Shown in pieces: positions 1-4,943 of a DNA stretch of 5,296 nt. Numbering within the stretch: position 1 is the first letter of the stretch; each line of letters opens with the position of its first letter. Below the pieces are notes generated by a model. The model was not told the DNA's origin. It saw only the letters and a program-made list of their open reading frames with translations, and searched no databases. Source of the DNA: Burkholderiales bacterium UBA4615 (GTDB lineage Bacteria; Pseudomonadota; Gammaproteobacteria; Burkholderiales; Burkholderiaceae_E); contig DGIT01000098.1 of assembly GCA_002386465.1 (NCBI GenBank), forward strand, positions 1-5,296. The letters run 5' to 3'. The translations under genes were made by a program, and so were the position numbers.

Positions 1-96
1 CCCACGCGACTCAAGTAGCGCAGCCATTGACGCGGCGGCGATCCCTTTTCCGAGAGAAGAGACCACCCCGCCGGTGACAAAAACAAATTTGGTCAT
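1..96 (-). CDS. pyrG: CTP synthase (glutamine hydrolysing), N-terminal fragment
   Basis: This is the beginning of CTP synthase, the cytosolic enzyme that aminates UTP to CTP using ATP and glutamine, the last step of de novo pyrimidine nucleotide synthesis. Reading the minus strand from the ATG at 96-94 gives 32 codons without a stop up to the window edge. The peptide begins MTKFVFVTGGVVSSLGKG and continues IAAASMAALLESRG. This matches the highly conserved start of the synthetase domain: the P-loop-like TGGVVSSLGKG lies at residues 8-18, and Lys17 corresponds to the ATP-contacting Lys18 of the E. coli enzyme. Full-length family members are about 540-550 residues, so more than 90% of the gene lies outside the window. 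No strong Shine-Dalgarno is visible before the ATG, but the conserved N-terminus starts exactly here, which fixes the start. The gene is transcribed divergently from the DUF3422 gene. Identification is secure despite the short fragment. Confidence 0.95.
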   Translation of the reverse strand, partial: MTKFVFVTGGVVSSLGKGIAAASMAALLESRG

Positions 97-117
97 GGAG
101 GCCAACGGGAAAGGCCG

Positions 118-123
118 ATTATA
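118..123 (-). promoter_or_regulatory. Candidate -10 box of the pyrG promoter
   Basis: On the minus strand this reads TATAAT, a perfect sigma-70 -10 hexamer, 21 bases upstream of the pyrG start codon. At a 17-base spacing the -35 position (141-146) reads TCCGGA, which matches TTGACA at only two bases, so the promoter would rest on its -10 element. Transcription would begin near 110-112 and give a leader of only about 15 bases that opens in a T/C-rich stretch. A perfect hexamer in GC-rich DNA, in the right place and orientation, is suggestive but not proof. Confidence 0.45.
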
Positions 124-166
124 ACAAGCTCTGCAGGGCGTCCGGATGAATGCGCTCACACTGCGC

Positions 167-178
167 ACATCGCGATGT
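167..178. repeat. 12-base perfect palindrome (possible operator)
   Basis: ACATCGCGATGT is perfectly self-complementary over 12 bases and lies in the pyrG/DUF3422 divergent gap, about 70 bases from the pyrG start and 130 from the DUF3422 start. Its length and symmetry suit a dimeric repressor or activator half-site pair, but no known operator is recognised. Short CG-rich palindromes also arise by chance in GC-rich DNA. Confidence 0.25.
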
Positions 179-309
179 CCCTGAGCGCCCAAACGCCGGC
201 GCAAAGTCCCGCACCCTCATGGACATGCTGCCCTGGCCCATCAGGATTCGGTCATCATGGCGGTTTTTCGCCGCGTGCCTGCTTCGCGGCTGTTGCGGGT
301 CCGAATGCC

Positions 310-1593
310 ATGCACAACTACGCCCTTCGCACCGAACTGCACAACGAGGTGCACACCAGGCCGCGCCCTCCGGTCAGTGCACCCCAGGTTATTTCGCATC
401 TTTCAGTGCTGCACCATAAGCGCCACGAGCGGCCCAAACCCGTGCGACTCAGCGCCTGGTGCGCGCGCCATGACCTCAGCCCGCCCGAAAGCGGTCAAAG
501 CCATTTCGATGCCCAGCACGGCACATTGCGAATCAAGTGGGAGCGGCACGGGGAGTTCGACGACTTCACCGTCTATGCGCAGGGCTGTGATCCGCTCCAG
601 CCTTTTTCCCAAAGTGCAGCCGATCAGCTGCTTGCCGAGTTGATCGACGAAGAAGAAGGCGAGGTGATCGCGGCATTGCGCATCGCCGTGCTGCCTGCAG
701 GCACACATGGCTTTGATCTGGCCCGCGCGGAGCAACTGCTGGGTTCACAGCAACTGGTCGGCGCTGCCATTTCGGACAGCGACGCAGCGCTTTACTCCGA
801 CTTTCACCTGGATGCGGACGGTTACGGCCGCTTTTTGCTTATCGACCGGGAGACCAATGCCAGCCAGATGGGTCGCGCCGTGCAGCGGGTGATCGAGATG
901 GAGGTCTATCGCATGATGGCTATGCTGGCGTTTCCCGAGGCACGCGATCTGGCTCGACAGCTCGATCGCGCTGAGCGCGATCTGGCCGGCCTGGTCGCCC
1001 GCCTCGATATCGCCCCGGAATCGGAAGAGCCCGAGCTGCTGCGCGATCTGACCGGGCTGTCGGCCACCATCGAGCAGATCTCGGCGTATTCGCTGTTCCG
1101 GTTGAGTGCTGCGCACGCCTATCGCAACCTGGTGCGACAGCGCGGTGCCGACCTGCGCCAAACCCGGCTGCCACGGCTGCAAACGATCACCGAATTCCTG
1201 GACCGGCGCTTCGAGCCCGCCATGTCCTATTGCGAATCGGTGGGGATCCGCCTCGCCTCGGCCTCGGAACGTGTAGCCCGCGCCAGCGGGTTGCTGCGCA
1301 CCCGCGTGGAGTTTGAGCGCGAGCATCAGAATCAGGCGATCCTGGCCGATATGAATCGCAGGGCAGCGATGCAACTGCGCCTGCAGGAAACTGTGGAAGG
1401 CCTCTCGGTGGCGGCGATTTCCTACTACGCGACCGGGCTGGTGAGCTATGTGTTCAGGGGGCTGTCCGAAGCCGGCCTGCCCATCGATCCGACGCTGGCC
1501 AGCGGCATTGCCGTAGTCCCGATCGTGATTGGCGTGGCGCTCGCCCTGCGCGCCGCACGCAAGCGCCTGATGCGCAACGACAAGCCCATCTGA
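310..1593 (+). CDS. DUF3422 family membrane-anchored protein, function unknown
   Basis: This is a 427-residue protein of the DUF3422 family (predicted membrane-anchored proteins); its biochemical role is not known. The N-terminus carries the family-type motif ELHNEVHTRP at residues 9-18, followed by SHL at 29-31 and the characteristic KWERHGEF at 76-83. A central block, GRAVQRVIEMEVYRMMAM, begins near residue 188. A largely helical region (about 210-350), rich in Arg, Glu, Leu and Ala, may form coiled coils. Two hydrophobic segments near the C-terminus (about 365-384 and 397-414) are followed by a basic tail (RAARKRLMRNDK), which suggests a C-terminal hairpin anchor with the bulk of the protein in the cytoplasm. 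The only in-frame starts are ATG 175 and ATG 310. Neither has a clear Shine-Dalgarno. I chose 310 because the recognisable family sequence begins at once after it and the length then fits the usual 420-440 residues. It is flanked by divergent pyrG and a convergent SDR gene, so it is probably transcribed alone. Family assignment is from motif memory and is fairly sure. Confidence 0.85.
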   Translation: MHNYALRTELHNEVHTRPRPPVSAPQVISHLSVLHHKRHERPKPVRLSAWCARHDLSPPESGQSHFDAQHGTLRIKWERHGEFDDFTVYAQGCDPLQPFSQSAADQLLAELIDEEEGEVIAALRIAVLPAGTHGFDLARAEQLLGSQQLVGAAISDSDAALYSDFHLDADGYGRFLLIDRETNASQMGRAVQRVIEMEVYRMMAMLAFPEARDLARQLDRAERDLAGLVARLDIAPESEEPELLRDLTGLSATIEQISAYSLFRLSAAHAYRNLVRQRGADLRQTRLPRLQTITEFLDRRFEPAMSYCESVGIRLASASERVARASGLLRTRVEFEREHQNQAILADMNRRAAMQLRLQETVEGLSVAAISYYATGLVSYVFRGLSEAGLPIDPTLASGIAVVPIVIGVALALRAARKRLMRNDKPI

Positions 1594-1612
1594 GCCGCAC
1601 TGGTGCGCGCAC

Positions 1613-2395
1613 TCAGGTCAGTCCGAACCCATCATCGGCCGTCACGATCGCACCATTGATGAAACGGGACTGATCCGAGGCCAGGAGCAGCAGCAGGCCA
1701 TCCAGATCTTCGGGCTGGCCCAGACGGCGGCGCGGCATCATCGCGATCAGCTTGCGTCCGGCCTCGGTTTCCCAGTGATGTTCATTGAGTTCGGTACTGA
1801 TGTATCCGGGGCAGATCGCATTCACATTGATATTGAAGCGGGCCCATTCCAAGGCCATGGCCCGGGTCATGTGCACCACGGCCGCTTTGCTCATGCTGTA
1901 CAGGCCGATCTGGGCCAGCACCTTGAGGCCTGCCATCGAAGCGATGTTGATGATGCGCGCCTGCCGGTCGGGCTCGGAGCGGGCACGCTCGATCATGCGG
2001 CGGGCCACTGCCTGCGCAACGAAGAACGAGCCGCGGGTATTGGTGCCAAACACGAAATCGAAATCATCGGGCGCCACATCGACCAGACGCTGGGTCGTGC
2101 TGACCCCGGAATTGTTCACCAGGATGTCGATCGCACCAGCATGGGCCTCGGCCTGATCGATCGCAGCCGTGATCGAGACCGTGTCGGTGACATCCATCGG
2201 CACCACATGGGCCTGGCCGCCCTCGCCTTCAATCTCGGCGCGCAATTCCTTCAGGCGCTCGATGCGTCGCGAAGCCAGCACCACGGTGGCGCCATTGGCA
2301 GCCAGCGCGCGGGCAAATCGGGCGCCCAAACCGCTTGATGCGCCGGTCACCAGGGCAGTCTTGTCTTTCAGATCAAATTGCATGGGCTGAGCCAT
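1613..2395 (-). CDS. Short-chain dehydrogenase/reductase (SDR), probably NADP(H)-dependent
   Basis: This is a 260-residue classical SDR oxidoreductase, a Rossmann-fold cytosolic enzyme that interconverts an alcohol and a ketone or aldehyde. The cofactor motif TGASSGLG is at residues 17-24. Arg43-Arg44 follow the second strand (LASRR), which favours NADP(H) over NAD(H). The NNAG motif appears as NNSG (94-97). The catalytic tetrad is complete: Asn119, Ser153, Tyr166 and Lys170 (YSMSK), and PGYIST follows at 196-201. The length is typical of the family. The start at 2395 is chosen because AGGAG sits 8 bases upstream and the conserved fold begins soon after; a longer reading from 2461 would add 22 unlike residues. 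It is transcribed divergently from ETF-QO and convergently with the DUF3422 gene. The substrate cannot be read from sequence. FabG-like 3-oxoacyl reduction, 3-hydroxyacyl-CoA or polyol oxidation are all possible; the ETF-QO/CoA-transferase neighbours hint at acyl or keto-acid metabolism. Confidence 0.92.
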   Translation of the reverse strand: MAQPMQFDLKDKTALVTGASSGLGARFARALAANGATVVLASRRIERLKELRAEIEGEGGQAHVVPMDVTDTVSITAAIDQAEAHAGAIDILVNNSGVSTTQRLVDVAPDDFDFVFGTNTRGSFFVAQAVARRMIERARSEPDRQARIINIASMAGLKVLAQIGLYSMSKAAVVHMTRAMALEWARFNINVNAICPGYISTELNEHHWETEAGRKLIAMMPRRRLGQPEDLDGLLLLLASDQSRFINGAIVTADDGFGLT

Positions 2396-2403
2396 TGTCG
2401 GGT

Positions 2404-2408
2404 CTCCT
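2404..2408 (-). promoter_or_regulatory. Shine-Dalgarno deciding the SDR start
   Basis: On the minus strand this reads AGGAG (in TCAGGAGA), 8 bases before the ATG at 2395. It supports that start over the upstream ATG at 2461 and the internal ATG at 2383. Confidence 0.8.
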
Positions 2409-2424
2409 GAGAGGGCGCAGATCA

Positions 2425-2464
2425 TCGCATATGCGACGCATGCGACAGGTGCCGGACGCATGCG
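2425..2464. promoter_or_regulatory. Three phased GCAT-type palindromes, candidate operator array
   Basis: Three perfect dyads lie in the SDR/ETF-QO divergent gap: TCGCATATGCGA (2425-2436), CGCATGCG (2437-2444) and CGCATGCG (2457-2464). Their centres fall at 2430.5, 2440.5 and 2460.5, so they are spaced 10 and 20 bp, about one and two helical turns. The last two also form a direct repeat of GACGCATGCG (2435-2444 and 2455-2464). Such phasing would place bound proteins on one face of the DNA, as expected for cooperative binding of a regulator controlling one or both flanking genes. No known operator consensus is recognised, and no regulator gene is in the window. Confidence 0.4.
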
Positions 2465-2481
2465 CAGAAGACCACGGTTTG

Positions 2482-2502
2482 CGCCAAGCGCCTGCTTTGG
2501 CG
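2482..2502 (+). repeat. Inverted repeat upstream of ETF-QO
   Basis: CGCCAA (2482-2487) is the exact complement of TTGGCG (2497-2502). An alternative fold pairs CCAAGC with GCTTTGG, with one bulged T around a GCCT loop. It ends 31 bases before the ETF-QO start and is not followed by a T run, so it is not a terminator. It could be an operator dyad or a hairpin in the 5' leader. Weak promoter-like matches (TTGCGC at 2479-2484 and GAAAAT at 2502-2507, 17 bases apart) overlap it, but I do not call them a promoter. Confidence 0.25.
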
Positions 2503-2524
2503 AAAATCCACAGGTTGCAAAGGG

Positions 2525-2529
2525 AAGGA
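2525..2529 (+). promoter_or_regulatory. Shine-Dalgarno deciding the ETF-QO start
   Basis: AAGGA, within the purine stretch AGGGAAGGA (2521-2529), lies 4 bases before ATG 2534. The next in-frame ATG (2555) is preceded by GAACGGGATTCA and has a poorer site, so 2534 is preferred. The difference is only seven residues before the FAD-binding fold. Confidence 0.6.
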
Positions 2530-2533
2530 CAAG

Positions 2534-4183
2534 ATGGACATCGAACGGGATTCAATGGAATTCGACGTGCTCGTCGTGGGTGGCGGGCCAGCCGGGCTCG
2601 CCGCAGCGATCCGGCTCAAGCAGCTGGCGGCCAAGGCCGGCAGCGATATCTCAGTGTGTGTGATCGAAAAAGGCTCCGAGATCGGGGCCCATACCCTGTC
2701 TGGCGCCGTGATGGACCCGCGGGCCATCACCGAGCTGATTCCCGACTGGAAAGCGCAGGGTGCGCCGCTGCAAACCGAGGTGACTGAAGATGAGGTGCTG
2801 TTTCTGACGGCGACCAAGTCGTACCGCACTCCCAACTGGGCGCTGCCGTCGGGGCTGCGTAATCACGGCAACTACATCGTGAGCCTGGGTGCCGTGGTGC
2901 GCTGGATGGGTCAGCAAGCCGAGGCGCTCGGGATCGATGTCTATCCGGGGTTTGCTGCCGCCGAGATTCTCTACGATGACCGGGGCGCAGTGCGCGGCGT
3001 GGCCACCGGAAACATGGGGGTAGGTCGCGACGGGGAACCCACCGACAACTTCCAGCCCGGCATGGAGCTGCTGGCCAAGTACACGCTCTTTGCAGAAGGC
3101 GCGCGCGGCCACCTGGGCAAACAGCTGATCGCCAAGTACCGGCTTGATGCCGACAGCGATCCGCAAACCTATGGCCTGGGTATCAAGGAGTTATGGGAAG
3201 TCGACCCAGCCAAGCACAAGCGCGGGCTGGTGGTTCACACCGCCGGATGGCCGCTCGACAACGCCACCTATGGGGGCTCGTTCCTCTATCACTTCGGCGA
3301 GAACCTGGTCTCGGTCGGCTTCGTCGTGGGTCTGGCCTATCAGAACCCCTGGCTGTCGCCCTTCGAGGAGTTCCAGCGCTACAAGACCCATCCGGCCATT
3401 CGCAGCACCTTCGAGGGCGGCAAGCGCCTGAGCTACGGGGCACGTGCCATTACTGCAGGCGGCATCATGTCGCTGCCCAAAACCGTTTTTCCGGGCGGGG
3501 CACTCATCGGCTGCGATGCAGGCTTTCTGAACGCCTCGCGCATCAAGGGCAGTCATGCCGCCATCAAGACCGGCATGCTCGCGGCCGACGCCGCATTCGA
3601 GGCACTGGGCGCGGGCCGTTCTGCCGACGAACTCTCTGCTTACCCGGCTGCATTCCGCTCGTCATGGCTGTACGACGAGCTCTGGCAGGCCCGCAATTTC
3701 AAGCAGTGGATGAGCAAAGGCCTGGTGACCGGGACCATCATGCATGGCATCGAACAGGTCGTGCTGCGTGGCAAAGCCCCCTGGACGCTGCACCATGCAC
3801 ATGCCGACCATGAATGCCTGCGCCCGGCCTCGGAGTTCCAGCCGATCGTCTACCCGAAGCCGGACGGCAAGCTCACCTTTGATCGGCTGTCCTCGGTGTT
3901 CCTGTCGAATACCAATCACGAAGAAAATCAGCCGATCCACCTGACGCTCAAGAATGCGAGCGTCCCGGTGGGCACGAATCTGGCTCGTTTTGCCGGGCCC
4001 GAGCAGCGTTATTGCCCCGCGGGGGTCTACGAGTTCGTCAAAAACGAGGACCAGTCCGATCGCCTGCAGATCAATGCGCAGAACTGCGTGCACTGCAAGA
4101 CCTGCGACATCAAGGACCCGACGCAGAACATCGTGTGGGTGGTGCCTGAAGGTGGCGGCGGACCGAACTATCCCGGCATGTAA
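2534..4183 (+). CDS. Electron transfer flavoprotein-ubiquinone oxidoreductase (ETF-QO)
   Basis: This 549-residue enzyme takes electrons from reduced ETF, which collects them from acyl-CoA and other dehydrogenases, and passes them to ubiquinone at the cytoplasmic membrane. It binds FAD and one 4Fe-4S cluster. The N-terminal dinucleotide fold is clear at residues 11-25 (DVLVVGGGPAGLAAA, GxGxxG-type), followed by an acidic/charged strand end (VIEKGSEIGAHTLSG). The second FAD region, LPKTVFPGGALIGCDAGFLN with KGSHAAIKTG, lies at 314-347. The C-terminal ferredoxin-like domain supplies Cys494 (RYCPAGVYE) and Cys518, Cys521 and Cys524 (NCVHCKTCDIKDP), a complete cluster set. The protein ends GGGGPNYPGM, as usual for the family, and has full length. 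The non-cleaved, monotopic membrane attachment is family knowledge; no classical transmembrane helix stands out. It leads a plus-strand cluster with CoA-transferase genes 48 bases downstream. ETF alpha/beta and acyl-CoA dehydrogenase genes are not in the window. Confidence 0.97.
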   Translation: MDIERDSMEFDVLVVGGGPAGLAAAIRLKQLAAKAGSDISVCVIEKGSEIGAHTLSGAVMDPRAITELIPDWKAQGAPLQTEVTEDEVLFLTATKSYRTPNWALPSGLRNHGNYIVSLGAVVRWMGQQAEALGIDVYPGFAAAEILYDDRGAVRGVATGNMGVGRDGEPTDNFQPGMELLAKYTLFAEGARGHLGKQLIAKYRLDADSDPQTYGLGIKELWEVDPAKHKRGLVVHTAGWPLDNATYGGSFLYHFGENLVSVGFVVGLAYQNPWLSPFEEFQRYKTHPAIRSTFEGGKRLSYGARAITAGGIMSLPKTVFPGGALIGCDAGFLNASRIKGSHAAIKTGMLAADAAFEALGAGRSADELSAYPAAFRSSWLYDELWQARNFKQWMSKGLVTGTIMHGIEQVVLRGKAPWTLHHAHADHECLRPASEFQPIVYPKPDGKLTFDRLSSVFLSNTNHEENQPIHLTLKNASVPVGTNLARFAGPEQRYCPAGVYEFVKNEDQSDRLQINAQNCVHCKTCDIKDPTQNIVWVVPEGGGGPNYPGM

Positions 4184-4190
4184 TCCGTTT

Positions 4191-4207
4191 GCAGCGCCAA
4201 TCGCTGC
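4191..4207 (+). repeat. Hairpin in the ETF-QO / CoA-transferase gap
   Basis: GCAGCG (4191-4196) and CGCTGC (4202-4207) form a perfect 6-bp GC-rich stem around a CCAAT loop, starting 7 bases after the ETF-QO stop. A second tight dyad, GGCTCAGCC, follows at 4208-4216. No T run follows, so this is not a canonical intrinsic terminator. It may protect the 3' end of an ETF-QO message, mark a processing site, or cause partial attenuation ahead of the CoA-transferase genes. Confidence 0.35.
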
Positions 4208-4231
4208 GGCTCAGCCACAGGAAGTCTATTC

Positions 4232-4933
4232 ATGAGCAAGCTGTACCCAAGCGCGCAGGCCGCGCTTGCCGATATCGTTCGAAACGGCCAGACCATTGCG
4301 GTGGGTGGCTTCGGGCTGTGCGGCATTCCCGAAGCGCTGATCGCTGCCTTGCGTGACAGCGGCGTGCGCGACCTCACCTGCATCTCGAACAACGCCGGGG
4401 TCGACGGTTTTGGTCTGGGCTTGCTGCTGGCCACCCGCCAGATCCGCAAGATGATCGCGAGCTACGTGGGCGAAAACAAGGAATTCGAACGCCAATTCCT
4501 GGCCGGCGAACTTGAGCTCGAGTTCACGCCCCAGGGCACGCTCGCTGAAAAATTGCGCGCAGGCGGGGCCGGAATTCCGGCGTTTTTTACGCGCACAGGC
4601 GTGGGCACCGTGGTGGCCGAAGGCAAGGAAACCCGAGAGTTTGACGGCGATACCTTCGTAATGGAGCGTGCGCTCGTGCCCGATGTGTCGCTGGTCAAGG
4701 CCTGGATGGCCGACCGCTCGGGCAACCTGGTGTTCCGTCGGACCGCACGCAACTTCAATCCGAATGTGGCAATGGCCGGCAAGATCACGGTGGCCGAAGT
4801 TGAAGTGGTGGTGGCCAACGGCGAGATCGATCCGGATGCCGTGCATTTACCCGGCATTTATGTGCACCGCCTGGTTCACAATCCGACCCCCGAAAAACGC
4901 ATCGAGCAGCGCACTACGCGCGCATCGCGCTGA
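4232..4933 (+). CDS. 3-oxoacid CoA-transferase, subunit A (SCOT/AtoD/PcaI-like)
   Basis: This is the 233-residue A (alpha) subunit of a family I CoA-transferase. With subunit B it moves CoA from a donor, typically succinyl-CoA, to a 3-oxoacid such as acetoacetate or 3-oxoadipate through a glutamyl-CoA intermediate held on B. The family I signature, NGQTIAVGGFGLCGIP, is intact at residues 18-33. SNNAGVDGFGLG (52-63), the ENKEFERQFLAGELELEFTPQGTLAEKLRAGGAGIPAFFT block (81-120) and the RKTARNFNPNVA-like stretch (170-180; here RTARNFNPNVA) are all typical of succinyl-CoA:3-ketoacid CoA-transferase alpha chains. The length is normal. The start is supported by AGGAAG (4219-4224), 7 bases before the ATG. 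It lies 48 bases after ETF-QO and 10 bases before subunit B, and is surely co-translated with B. Substrate choice between acetoacetate (scoA/atoD) and 3-oxoadipate (pcaI) cannot be settled here; the absence of nearby aromatic-degradation genes and the ETF-QO neighbour mildly favour acetoacetate. Confidence 0.95.
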   Translation: MSKLYPSAQAALADIVRNGQTIAVGGFGLCGIPEALIAALRDSGVRDLTCISNNAGVDGFGLGLLLATRQIRKMIASYVGENKEFERQFLAGELELEFTPQGTLAEKLRAGGAGIPAFFTRTGVGTVVAEGKETREFDGDTFVMERALVPDVSLVKAWMADRSGNLVFRRTARNFNPNVAMAGKITVAEVEVVVANGEIDPDAVHLPGIYVHRLVHNPTPEKRIEQRTTRASR

Positions 4934-4937
4934 GGAG
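4933..4937 (+). promoter_or_regulatory. Shine-Dalgarno of subunit B overlapping the stop of subunit A
   Basis: The sequence TGAGGAG places AGGAG (4933-4937) on the last base of the subunit A stop codon (4931-4933), 6 bases before ATG 4944. This arrangement suits translational coupling, which would help equal production of the two subunits. Confidence 0.8.
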
Positions 4938-4943
4938 AACACC

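Larger units (their letters stand above)
97..309. other. Divergent intergenic region between pyrG and the DUF3422 gene
   Basis: This 213-base gap separates two divergent genes. It holds the TATAAT facing pyrG and a palindrome at 167-178. An open frame continues upstream of the DUF3422 start to an ATG at 175, but its 45 residues are low-complexity (rich in Pro, Ala, Gly and Ser) and do not look like conserved protein. I find no convincing plus-strand promoter for the DUF3422 gene and no RNA gene. Confidence 0.6.

Noticed and set aside
259..272. GGCG-GTTTTT-CGCC stem-loop resembling a terminator
   Set aside because: The stem is only 4 bp and the T run is in the loop rather than after it, so it is not an intrinsic terminator.
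745..1374. 209-codon open frame on the minus strand inside the DUF3422 gene
   Set aside because: It is antisense to a well-supported gene, has no recognisable domain and no clear ribosome site. Long antisense frames are common in GC-rich coding DNA.
1775..2338. 187-codon plus-strand frame opposite the SDR gene
   Set aside because: The complementary strand carries a complete SDR catalytic tetrad and cofactor motif. The plus-strand translation is His/Arg/Asp-rich without family features.
2396..2461. N-terminal extension of the SDR to ATG 2461
   Set aside because: It would add 22 residues unlike SDRs and run through the palindromes, whereas ATG 2395 has a good AGGAG 8 bases upstream.
2479..2507. 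Sigma-70-like pair TTGCGC / GAAAAT for ETF-QO
   Set aside because: Only 3/6 and 4/6 matches, and the pair overlaps an inverted repeat; not strong enough to call a promoter.
2335..2787. 150-codon plus-strand frame across the SDR/ETF-QO gap
   Set aside because: It overlaps the ETF-QO N-terminus in another frame, and its Arg-rich translation has no conserved motif.
3193..3813. 206-codon plus-strand frame inside ETF-QO
   Set aside because: It is a shifted-frame shadow of ETF-QO, rich in Arg, Gly and His, with no independent start signals.
4226..4846. 206-codon minus-strand frame opposite CoA-transferase subunit A
   Set aside because: It is antisense to a gene with an intact CoA-transferase signature, and its translation is not recognisable.
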